Assembly: GCA_902782985.1 (NCBI GenBank)
Contig: CACZPC010000070.1
Location: forward strand, 1-6,090
Direction of reading: 5' to 3'
Length of the DNA: 6,090 nucleotides
Source: Oscillospiraceae bacterium
Lineage (GTDB): Bacteria > Bacillota > Clostridia > Saccharofermentanales > Saccharofermentanaceae
The translations under genes and the position numbers were made by a program. The notes beneath the pieces were generated by a model that did no database searches, was not told the origin of the DNA, and worked only from the letters and a program-made list of their open reading frames with translations. Below are positions 1 through 5,663 of the stretch, piece by piece (position 1 is the stretch's first letter; each line of letters starts with the position of its first letter).

Positions 1-74
1 TCTATCCTGCTCTTAAATGCTCTGCTTATGATGGAGAACTTGACTCCGACAGGCATATCTTCTCTTCTTCCCAC
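1..74 (-). CDS. Probable MarR-like transcriptional regulator, N-terminal fragment (runs off window)
   Basis: Only about 24 codons are visible before the window edge. The protein begins GRREDMPVGVKFSIISRAFK (after the start residue), which resembles the first helix of MarR-family winged-helix regulators, where a short 'P.G..' lead is followed by an amphipathic helix with an R-x-F/x-x-x-hydrophobic pattern. The GTG start at 74-72 is chosen because an AGGAG element (85-81) sits 6 nt upstream and a good promoter (140-112) would place transcription start near 105. The frame is also open further up, to ATG codons at 134 and 128. Those lack a ribosome binding site and lie inside the promoter, so they would not be transcribed from it. 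Separated from the six-gene run by a hairpin, it is probably an independent unit. Family assignment is tentative because the DNA-binding part is outside the window. Confidence 0.42.
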   Translation of the reverse strand, partial: MGRREDMPVGVKFSIISRAFKSRI

Positions 75-80
75 AGACCT

Positions 81-85
81 CTCCT
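81..85 (-). promoter_or_regulatory. Ribosome binding site deciding the GTG start at 74
   Basis: AGGAG on the minus strand (extended AGGAGAGG) lies 6 nt before GTG at 74-72. The upstream ATG codons at 134 and 128 have nothing comparable, so this element supports the shorter protein. Confidence 0.55.
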
Positions 86-111
86 CAAGATAATTACGCA
101 GTACACGACCT

Positions 112-140
112 ATTTTATGCTTGGACATCAACATTGTCAA
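112..140 (-). promoter_or_regulatory. Sigma-A type promoter for the MarR-like gene
   Basis: The minus strand reads TTGACA (140-135), a 17-nt spacer, then TAAAAT (117-112). The -35 hexamer is a perfect consensus match, the -10 matches five of six, and the spacer is the optimal length. Expected transcription start is near 105, leaving a leader of about 30 nt that contains the AGGAG element. It lies just past the hairpin at 161-199, as expected for a new transcription unit. Confidence 0.7.
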
Positions 141-155
141 TCAAAGCTTGATGAC

Positions 156-199
156 AAAATGAAAGATCGATACTCCCACAGAAGGAATACCGATCTTTC
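156..199 (-). terminator. Probable intrinsic terminator of the six-gene run
   Basis: The two arms, 199-184 and 176-161, can form a 16-bp stem: nine perfect pairs (GAAAGATCG with CGATCTTTC) and then seven more including two G-U wobbles, with a 7-nt loop. On the minus strand the stem is followed by ATTTTG, a short and imperfect U-tract. It begins 31 nt past the stop of the sigma-like gene. The plus-strand side has GGCTTTT after the stem, so some bidirectional activity is possible, though no plus-strand gene needs it. Confidence 0.65.
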
Positions 200-230
200 G
201 GCTTTTATGGCAACTAATACTATTGGTATA

Positions 231-509
231 TCAAGCTCCTACAAGCACCTGTCTGCCGAGGATCTCACCGATCTCAGAATCACTGAGACCGAAATAGTAC
301 TTAAAGAGTTCAGCCTCATAGTCATCCGGGAAATAATCGGCGACGCATACATGCCTTACTATCGAAAAGAGCCTTGTCCTCGAAGGATTGCCTTCCTTTG
401 CCGCCTCGGAAAAGACCTGAAGGAACGCCTCCTTTGCATCTTCGATTCCGCCTAAGTAATAGACGCATAACCTTAATACATCATCTGCATGATCATTTAC
501 ATATTCCAT
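231..509 (-). CDS. Minimal sigma-70/ECF-like protein, 92 aa, lacking a complete region 4
   Basis: Residues 3-33 (YVNDHADDVLRLCVYYLGG, then EDAKEAFLQVF) match the region 2 pattern of ECF sigma factors, 'YaddvyrlaysyLgn.edAedatQevF'. RLFSIVRHVC at 46-55 resembles the 'WLfrIarNvc' stretch of regions 2.3/2.4. Residues 60-84 (FPDDYEAELFKYYFGLSDSEIGEILG) match the start of region 4, including the first helix of the helix-turn-helix. The protein stops eight residues later, where the recognition helix should be. ECF sigmas are usually about 160-200 aa, so this one is roughly half length, with a compressed linker as well. The start at 509 is set by AAAGGAG (524-518), 8 nt upstream and overlapping the stop codon of the preceding peptidase gene; an in-frame ATG further up (581) has no such support. 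It is the last gene before the hairpin. It may be a decayed sigma factor, a sigma-interacting modulator, or a genuine minimal sigma; sequence alone cannot choose. Confidence 0.72.
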   Translation of the reverse strand: MEYVNDHADDVLRLCVYYLGGIEDAKEAFLQVFSEAAKEGNPSRTRLFSIVRHVCVADYFPDDYEAELFKYYFGLSDSEIGEILGRQVLVGA

Positions 510-517
510 TATATCTT

Positions 518-524
518 CTCCTTT
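518..524 (-). promoter_or_regulatory. Ribosome binding site of the sigma-like gene, overlapping the upstream stop
   Basis: AAAGGAG on the minus strand shares its first A with the TGA of the peptidase gene (526-524) and lies 8 nt before ATG at 509. It fixes the start and suggests translational coupling. Confidence 0.75.
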
Positions 525-1390
525 CATACGCTGTATGCCCACATTCCCTGTATCTGAGGCATGATCTGTGATAATTCCCATCTTTGTGAGGATCGCTCCC
601 TTGAGTTGGGATCATTAACCGTTACATAACCGTCTTCATATCCGGTCAACACTATAAAATGTCCTTCTGAAGTAAAATCGCCCGGGCCCATGATACAGAT
701 AATCGGTTCGCCGTTTTGAAGATGCTCCGCCACTGACCATTCTTCGCAATATACATCTTCCCAGGAGAGTCCGAGATCCGCGGCACCCTGGTACATCAAA
801 GTCCAGAAGGTGCCGCTGTGATTCTCGTAATCATAATATCCGTTATCCATGCTGAATTGGGCAACATATGCTGGCGTCAAATAGCTGTTATCAAGAAGGT
901 ATGAGGCTACCATCGAAAGGCAGGTCGGGCCGCATCCGGTGAAAGCCATGAGATTGCTTCCGTAAGTTCTGTATCCCCATCTTTTGTCCCACTGCAGGAA
1001 CAGCGGAACACCTGTTGTTTTCTCAAGATCATCGCCGACTGATATTTCGGAAAGACTTACTTCACGATCTTCGTTGATATGTTCGGGATACTCAAGGATA
1101 AAATCCCTCATTTCGGGCTGAGCTGCAAGCCTCCTTGCAAAGTCATCCGGATAATCATCCGTTGAATACCCGTTATTATCGGCATATATTGAGATCACTT
1201 CTCTGGCATCGGCTTCCGACTCTATATCAATAAGCCTGTAATCTTCATCATCCGATAACGTATCTATACGTGTCTTTCTGTCGGAATCGGCATAGATCTC
1301 GGCCGATTCTATACCATCCCAGATTATATATGTTGCTGCAGCTGCAATGAGCATCACAAACATCAGTATAACCAGTTTATTACGCTTCAT
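524..1390 (-). CDS. Membrane-anchored C39-like (Peptidase_C39_2) cysteine peptidase, paralogue 1
   Basis: This 288-aa protein begins with an uncleaved-looking signal anchor at about residues 5-24, preceded by MKRNK, so the bulk should face the outside. Residues 55-105 form a module rich in acidic residues with the landmarks DAREVI, DDYPDD and LEYPEH. The peptidase domain fills about 128-288: VPLFLQWDKRWGY, then TGCGPTCLSMV, EGHFIVLTGYEDGY and VNDPNS. By family analogy the catalytic residues are Cys153, His244 and Asp260, with Gln133 a candidate for the oxyanion hole, so it should be an active papain-like enzyme. The substrate is unknown. The start at 1390 is preferred because GGGGG lies about 7 nt upstream and the anchor follows directly. 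An in-frame ATG at 1420 would add ten residues, but its AGGA is only about 2 nt away. It has no ABC transporter domains, so it is not a bacteriocin exporter. It is a clear paralogue of the next gene upstream. Confidence 0.88.
   Translation of the reverse strand: MKRNKLVILMFVMLIAAAATYIIWDGIESAEIYADSDRKTRIDTLSDDEDYRLIDIESEADAREVISIYADNNGYSTDDYPDDFARRLAAQPEMRDFILEYPEHINEDREVSLSEISVGDDLEKTTGVPLFLQWDKRWGYRTYGSNLMAFTGCGPTCLSMVASYLLDNSYLTPAYVAQFSMDNGYYDYENHSGTFWTLMYQGAADLGLSWEDVYCEEWSVAEHLQNGEPIICIMGPGDFTSEGHFIVLTGYEDGYVTVNDPNSRERSSQRWELSQIMPQIQGMWAYSV
909..937. repeat. 29-bp exact repeat, copy 1 (peptidase active site)
   Basis: Identical base for base to 1876-1904. It encodes the GCGPTCLSMV active-site stretch of paralogue 1. 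It is a coding repeat from gene duplication, not a mobile element. Confidence 0.85.
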
Positions 1391-1435
1391 AAGTACGCCC
1401 CCGTTCCGTTTTACATACATATCCTAACGAACGGT

Positions 1436-1464
1436 TGTCACATACTTATGCAGTAGATGTGTCA
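1436..1464. repeat. Imperfect inverted repeat between the two peptidase genes
   Basis: TGTCACAT (1436-1443) and ATGTGTCA (1457-1464) are inverted copies matching at seven of eight bases around a 13-bp spacer. It lies in the only sizeable gap inside the six-gene run. On the minus strand a poor promoter-like pair, TTGCAA (1472-1467) and CATAAG 17 nt on (1449-1444), overlaps it. It could be a regulator site or a weak RNA hairpin, and neither is proven. Confidence 0.3.
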
Positions 1465-1487
1465 GAGTTGCAAAATATTAAGAAAAA

Positions 1488-2390
1488 TCACAAAATTCTA
1501 TATACCCAGCAGGTGATGATCTCCTCTTCGAGCTCATCAAAAGTCCACAGCCTGTCGGATCTGGTGTAGCTGTTAGGGTCATTGACCGTGAAATATCCGT
1601 CTTCATATCCGGTTATGACTATAAAATGGCCGTTATCGGTAAACTCACCTTCGCCCACTATGGCGATTATCGGGTTGCCTACCTCAAGATTCCTGATCAT
1701 GCGGTCTTCATCCGTCGGGATCTCCGTAACATCGATCCCGAGGCCAAAGGCTCCGTCGGTCATCAGCGTCCAGTAAGTACCGCTGTTGCCGTCATAATCA
1801 TAATATCCGTTATTCATGGCATATTCCGCCATCCACGCGGGATTCATATCAGTATTACCAAGCAGATGGATCGCCACCATCGAAAGGCAGGTCGGGCCGC
1901 ATCCTGTAAGTCCCATAGGTCCGCTTCCGTATATCTTATATCCCCATCTTGCATCCCACTGGTAGAGCCTCGGTACTTCAAATCGGTTGACCTCTCCGGA
2001 CAGATCGATATCAGGCTCTTCTTCCGCTTCGTGAAGAGGGAAATTAAGAACATACTCAAGCGCATCCGGGTTCCTGCCGAGAAGACCTATTATGTCGTCC
2101 GGATAATCTGTTACGGAAAGGCCGTTATCCGCGGCAAAAGCTTCTATAACCGCGCGGGCATCCGTCTCACTGTTAAGAGACATGGCTCTATAAGCTGCAA
2201 GCGGATCTTCGGGGACTGTCTCATCCGTCTCACTTACTGACGTAACTGCCGTAACGATCGACGGAGCCGCAGATGTCTCCCCGGGAAGGAACGCATCCTT
2301 ATTTCGTACTAATATCAATACTATCCCCGCTGCCACTACCGCAGTAACGAGTATAAACGCTATTATCTTCCTGTTCATTATCCGTATCAT
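1488..2390 (-). CDS. Membrane-anchored C39-like (Peptidase_C39_2) cysteine peptidase, paralogue 2
   Basis: This 300-aa protein has an N-terminal membrane anchor at about residues 8-28, then a Ser/Thr/Glu-rich, low-complexity stalk (about 37-62). Residues 72-120 carry the same module as paralogue 1 (DARAVI, DYPDD, LNFPLH). The peptidase domain covers about 138-300, with VPRLYQWDARWGY, TGCGPTCLSMV, NGHFIVITGYEDGY and VNDPNS. By family analogy the catalytic residues are Cys164, His255 and Asp271, with Gln144 for the oxyanion hole; all are intact. It is expected to act at the outer face of the membrane on an unknown substrate. The start at 2390 overlaps the upstream stop by one base (TGATG) and has no clear ribosome binding site, suggesting translation by termination-reinitiation. 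An ATG at residue 5 is an alternative. The stalk is longer than in paralogue 1, so the catalytic domain may sit further from the membrane. Confidence 0.9.
   Translation of the reverse strand: MIRIMNRKIIAFILVTAVVAAGIVLILVRNKDAFLPGETSAAPSIVTAVTSVSETDETVPEDPLAAYRAMSLNSETDARAVIEAFAADNGLSVTDYPDDIIGLLGRNPDALEYVLNFPLHEAEEEPDIDLSGEVNRFEVPRLYQWDARWGYKIYGSGPMGLTGCGPTCLSMVAIHLLGNTDMNPAWMAEYAMNNGYYDYDGNSGTYWTLMTDGAFGLGIDVTEIPTDEDRMIRNLEVGNPIIAIVGEGEFTDNGHFIVITGYEDGYFTVNDPNSYTRSDRLWTFDELEEEIITCWVYRIL
1876..1904. repeat. 29-bp exact repeat, copy 2 (peptidase active site)
   Basis: Identical to 909-937 and encoding the same active-site residues in paralogue 2. The flanking bases differ between the two copies. 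Confidence 0.85.
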
Positions 2391-3382
2391 CAGTAATAAT
2401 TATTGCTTTCCAAATATATGTGTACATTCCAGAGAAAATCTTCCGTAGCATGATATGTATCACCATCATATGCAGGAGGTGTCCAATAATATCCGGAACT
2501 GATATCTATCACAAGTGTCAGGCCGTCCGGATTTGTTATCCAATAGCTGAGATAATAATCCCACCCGCTGCCTTCGTCATTAACGATCGGTATCTCCGAG
2601 GGAAAATCGAACCCCGTACGATCGTTATAGATGTCAACAATATCATCATATAGCTGCGTAAGTGTGTCTTCTACGGAAGCACCGTCAATAGCGGACGACG
2701 GAGCTCTGAATGTCAGCGTCATCTCAACGGGAACCCCCGTTGAACTCTCTAAAACATTACTTTCATAACCAGTGGTATATTCAGCATCTACAGTCGGATC
2801 GGTATACAGATAAATAAGTTGAGAATCATTATCACAACCGTACCAGCTTTCGGGGATCTCAGCGCCAAGTGTCCCGTATATCAGATCACAAAGATCATAA
2901 AAGCACTCCGTATCAAACTCTGAACTCTGATCAGCGGAAACGATACCGATACCGCTATAACGATCAGAAGCGTCCACAGAATACTCTATCTCACAATAGT
3001 CACGGTAGAACGGATCCCATGATATCTCATTTATAGCGGTAATGAAATCCATCTCTCTTTCCAGCTTATCCGCAGCATAAGGCCGAACCGGCTCCACCTC
3101 GATCTGTCCCTTGGGCAGTGCCCCGGCAGCTGTATGCCTGCCTACTACAAAAGTCGGGACTGACACTCCGAGTGCGATTATCGATACGGTTATAAGCGTC
3201 GTAGGAATAAGCTGCTTCAGATCCTCTTTCCCGAACTTTCTGAATAAAGCAGTTTTACCTGCAGTCTTGCGTTGCGCCAGAGATGTATCTATCTTCTGAA
3301 CGTCTGCATCCGCTTTACCGGCATTATTCTGTTCATTACCGGCTGTCATCTCGTCTGTTTTTGCCATATCAGGCTTCTTCAT
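2390..3382 (-). CDS. Unrecognised single-pass membrane protein with acidic exported domain, 330 aa
   Basis: No family is recognised. Residues 1-57 are hydrophilic and should be cytoplasmic (many Lys, Asp, Asn, Ala; RKFGKEDLKQ just before the membrane). One transmembrane segment spans about 58-82 (LIPTTLITVSIIALGVSVPT). Residues 83-330 are strongly acidic and rich in Tyr, Asp and Ser, with four cysteines (130, 160, 165, 183) and a Trp/Tyr-rich end (WDYYLSYW, SGYYW). No catalytic signature is visible. The start is ATG at 3382, because AAGGAG (3394-3389) lies 6 nt upstream; a TTG codon just before it is ignored. The gene overlaps the end of the kinase gene by 14 nt and the next peptidase gene by 1 nt, so the three are translated from one message. 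Its position between a sensor kinase and two exported peptidases suggests an envelope role, for example as a peptidase substrate, partner or accessory sensor, but this is inference. Confidence 0.85.
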   Translation of the reverse strand: MKKPDMAKTDEMTAGNEQNNAGKADADVQKIDTSLAQRKTAGKTALFRKFGKEDLKQLIPTTLITVSIIALGVSVPTFVVGRHTAAGALPKGQIEVEPVRPYAADKLEREMDFITAINEISWDPFYRDYCEIEYSVDASDRYSGIGIVSADQSSEFDTECFYDLCDLIYGTLGAEIPESWYGCDNDSQLIYLYTDPTVDAEYTTGYESNVLESSTGVPVEMTLTFRAPSSAIDGASVEDTLTQLYDDIVDIYNDRTGFDFPSEIPIVNDEGSGWDYYLSYWITNPDGLTLVIDISSGYYWTPPAYDGDTYHATEDFLWNVHIYLESNNYY

Positions 3383-4787
3383 CAAGATCTCCTTCTATTA
3401 GTCTAAGGCGTATCCTTATCGCCGTTCCTTCGCCTTCCTGGCTTCGGATATCGAGCTGTGTTCCGTGGATCTGAGCGATCTTCTGACATAATGCCAGACC
3501 CAGACCTGCACCGTGTTCCTTTCGAGAACGGGCTTTATCTACCATATAAAATGCTTCCGTTACCCTCTTAAGTTCAGAAGCCGGAATACCTCGTCCGTGG
3601 TCGACTATGGCGATCATGTATATACCGTCTTTCGTCCCTGAAAGAACTGCTACATCAGGAGTTCCGGATTTCATGGCATTATCGATAAGATTAATGATCA
3701 ATGTTTTAAAAAGATCAAATTCTATCTTAGCATAACCGGGAACGCAGTCGAACATGAGATTGATCCCTCTCTTGGCTGCTGCCGGCTTGACAGTATCCTC
3801 GACATCCTTAAGAAAATCAGCCATCTGGATCTCCTCAAGCATATAATCATGCTTATTGAGCGTCATTAGCTCCAGTAACTTAAACGACAGTGCCTCAAGT
3901 CTCATACCCTCATTGACGATGAATCCCGCAGCCTCCCTGGCTTCATATTCCGACAGCTCCTTCTGATAGAGCGTGTCCGCATATCCGATGATACTTGTCA
4001 TAGGAGTCTTGAGCTCATGAGCGAAAGCTGCAGTGAAATCCTCTCGTTGCTTAACGGCAAGCTCAAGATCACTGATCTTCTCCTCGATGGTCTGCGCCAT
4101 CCGATTATACACATTAGCAAGCTCGGCGATCTCGTCCTTACTGTTAAGATATACCCTTCCGGAGAAATTACCTTCCATAAAGGCCTCACCGGCCCTCGTC
4201 AGAGCCTTGATCGGCATCGTAATAAAAAGCGAGAATACAAAGGCGAAGATAGAACCTATGACAACGATCGCGATAAACACCCAGAAAAAGACTCTCTGCA
4301 TCTGTCTGGCATCGTCATATACAAATGTAATGTCATTAGTTGTAATGATCTCATATGTCTTATCGTGCACGCGTAGTTTGCTGGAACAGAAAAGAGTGAC
4401 GGTCTTGTTGACGGAAATGACGCGATAATCCACTTTTTTCTCATAAGATTTCAGATCCGGAATATCAAATGTGATATTGTTGTAGATCTCCTTGCCATGA
4501 GAGTCGCAGATCGCCAGATCACTGTTCATGGATTTGGATATACTTGCCGCCACACGTCTAAATTCCAGATTACTGACATCAAGAGTGGGATCAGTGAATC
4601 TCCCCGTTGACGAATAGAGATCGGATTGTATGGCATATTTGATCTGCTGATGCTGTTTGACGGCTATATCGATCTGATTATTAACCGATGAATCGAGGCT
4701 GAACGAAACAAAAGCATACTCTGCTATCGCAAGAGCAAGAGTAAGCAGTATGAGCATCGAAAAGTACAGCTTCGAAAAAAACTTCAT
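3369..4787 (-). CDS. Membrane sensor histidine kinase (HAMP-HisKA-HATPase_c)
   Basis: This 472-aa protein has the standard layout. A first membrane segment lies at about 8-29, an extracellular sensor domain at about 30-166, and a second membrane segment at about 167-190. A HAMP domain follows at about 186-240 (MPIKAL ... DEIAELANVYNRMA). The HisKA domain carries the H-box FAHELKTP, with His257 as the phosphorylated residue. The ATPase domain shows the N-box NLIDNAMK (Asn366, Asn370), the G1 box DHGRGIP (396-402), an F-box around Phe413, and the G2 box HGAGLGL (425-431). All key residues are present, so it should be an active kinase for the adjacent regulator. The sensor domain includes DLAICDSHGKEIYNN (90-104), resembling a Cache/PAS-like beta-hairpin; the ligand is unknown. 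It starts 6 nt after the regulator stop with no strong ribosome binding site, so translation is probably coupled. Confidence 0.96.
   Translation of the reverse strand: MKFFSKLYFSMLILLTLALAIAEYAFVSFSLDSSVNNQIDIAVKQHQQIKYAIQSDLYSSTGRFTDPTLDVSNLEFRRVAASISKSMNSDLAICDSHGKEIYNNITFDIPDLKSYEKKVDYRVISVNKTVTLFCSSKLRVHDKTYEIITTNDITFVYDDARQMQRVFFWVFIAIVVIGSIFAFVFSLFITMPIKALTRAGEAFMEGNFSGRVYLNSKDEIAELANVYNRMAQTIEEKISDLELAVKQREDFTAAFAHELKTPMTSIIGYADTLYQKELSEYEAREAAGFIVNEGMRLEALSFKLLELMTLNKHDYMLEEIQMADFLKDVEDTVKPAAAKRGINLMFDCVPGYAKIEFDLFKTLIINLIDNAMKSGTPDVAVLSGTKDGIYMIAIVDHGRGIPASELKRVTEAFYMVDKARSRKEHGAGLGLALCQKIAQIHGTQLDIRSQEGEGTAIRIRLRLIEGDLDEEA
3389..3394 (-). promoter_or_regulatory. Ribosome binding site of the 330-aa exported protein, inside the kinase gene
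   Basis: AAGGAG on the minus strand, 6 nt before ATG at 3382, lies within the last codons of the kinase gene. It selects ATG 3382 over the TTG at 3385. Confidence 0.75.
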
Positions 4788-4793
4788 CTGTTA

Positions 4794-5456
4794 TCAACCC
4801 GGTATGAAAAGCCTGTACCCGATCCTGAATACCGTCTGGATAGTATCATCCCAGTTGAGTTTCTTTCGCAGTCGCTGAATATGATTATCAAGTGTTCTGG
4901 TCTGCCCGAGATATTCTTCCTTCCAAACACTCTCGTAAAGATATTCTCTTGTAAGAGCTATATTCTTATTCTTTATAAGTGTATCGAGCAGATCGAATTC
5001 CTTGGTAGTAAGAAGGATCTCACCCTCAGCTCCGAATACTCTTCTGGATTCCGAGTCAACGGTGATGCCGTTGTAGCAAAAAGCCTCCTGCTGCTTGATG
5101 GTCCTTCTAAGTACCGACTCGACTCGTGCCACGAGCTCACCGATCTGGAAAGGCTTGCACAGATAATCATCAGCACCCATGCGAAGTCCTCTTATCCTGT
5201 CACTTACCTGATTCATGGCAGAGATGATGATTACCGGAATATCCGTATCCTTTCGAACGATCTCGAGGAGCTCATATCCGCTTATCTTGGGAAGCATGAG
5301 ATCGAGCAGTATAAGATCCCATCCGCCCTTTTCTATCTGCTTTAATCCCTCTTCGCCGTCTGTCGCCACCGTGCACTCATATCTGGCATCAGTAAGCGTC
5401 ATGTTTATAAGATTTGAAATTGCCGTGTCATCTTCGACTGTAAGTATCCTTATCAT
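4794..5456 (-). CDS. OmpR/PhoB-type response regulator
   Basis: This 220-aa length is typical of the family. The receiver domain (1-118) has the acidic pocket at Asp9/Asp10, phosphoacceptor Asp52 (in LLDLMLP), Ser79 at the Thr/Ser switch (IIISA), Tyr98 and Lys101 (CKPF). The winged-helix DNA-binding domain (about 125-218) ends with TLDNHIQRLRKKL, the classic recognition-helix sequence, and the RIGYRLF wing. It should bind DNA as a dimer once phosphorylated by the kinase encoded 6 nt downstream. The start at 5456 has AAGGG about 10 nt upstream and a GGGA nearer. It is the first gene of the six-gene run, after the transporter terminator. An inverted repeat at 5540-5562 is a candidate for its own binding site. 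Confidence 0.97.
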   Translation of the reverse strand: MIRILTVEDDTAISNLINMTLTDARYECTVATDGEEGLKQIEKGGWDLILLDLMLPKISGYELLEIVRKDTDIPVIIISAMNQVSDRIRGLRMGADDYLCKPFQIGELVARVESVLRRTIKQQEAFCYNGITVDSESRRVFGAEGEILLTTKEFDLLDTLIKNKNIALTREYLYESVWKEEYLGQTRTLDNHIQRLRKKLNWDDTIQTVFRIGYRLFIPG

Positions 5457-5495
5457 TTTCCCGATCCCTTTTTATATTGTTGACCTTCAGCATAT

Positions 5496-5523
5496 ATTGT
5501 AGCCGAAAAATATCATTTGTGAG
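5496..5523 (-). promoter_or_regulatory. Candidate promoter of the six-gene run
   Basis: The minus strand reads CTCACA (5523-5518), a 16-nt spacer, then TACAAT (5501-5496). The -10 matches five of six and the -35 four of six. A poor -35 with a good -10 is common in promoters that need an activator, which would fit the inverted repeat just upstream. The leader would be about 35 nt. Choice of the -35 is uncertain. Confidence 0.45.
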
Positions 5524-5539
5524 CACTCAGAGAAAAAAA

Positions 5540-5562
5540 TGACAAATCCGACACATCTGTCA
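5540..5562. promoter_or_regulatory. Inverted repeat, candidate operator upstream of the response regulator
   Basis: TGACAAAT (5540-5547) and ATCTGTCA (5555-5562) are inverted copies matching at seven of eight bases around a 7-bp spacer. The site lies 16 bp upstream of the candidate -35. A partial direct repeat (GATGTGTCG then GATTTGTCA, minus strand) overlaps it. OmpR-type regulators often bind direct repeats, so which element matters is open. Confidence 0.4.
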
Positions 5563-5603
5563 TAAAAATGCGACTCCTCTCTCAGCACGTGTGCCCTGCG
5601 TAC

Positions 5604-5640
5604 AAAAACCGGGCAGTCGCTCTCTAAAGCAACCGCCCGG
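5604..5640 (-). terminator. Intrinsic terminator after the transporter gene
   Basis: The minus strand folds CCGGGCGGTTGCT against AGCGACTGCCCGG (5640-5609) with a 6-nt loop and one internal mismatch, followed directly by TTTTTG. It begins 23 nt past the transporter stop. This is the clearest terminator in the window and separates the transporter from the regulator unit. Confidence 0.92.
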
Positions 5641-5663
5641 TCGATCATACGTTGTCCGATATC

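Noticed and set aside
117..455. 112-codon plus-strand open frame opposite the sigma-like gene
   Set aside because: No ribosome binding site, no family resemblance, and it runs antisense across the promoter-terminator region and a better-supported gene.
447..509. LGG in the sigma-like protein (YYLGGIEDA) as a double-glycine leader cleavage site for the C39-like peptidases
   Set aside because: The hydrophobic positions expected at -4, -7 and -12 of such leaders are not met (Tyr, Cys, Asp), the site falls in a conserved sigma region 2 pattern, and the peptidases lack the ABC exporter domains of double-glycine processing enzymes.
1626..2240. 204-codon plus-strand open frame antisense to peptidase paralogue 2
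   Set aside because: Composition (many Ile, Arg, His in odd runs) is typical of an antisense shadow, and the minus-strand frame encodes an intact catalytic domain.
4033..5345. Long plus-strand open frames antisense to the kinase and regulator genes (e.g. 4033-4428, 4881-5345)
   Set aside because: Shadows of strongly recognised genes, with no start signals or domain features.
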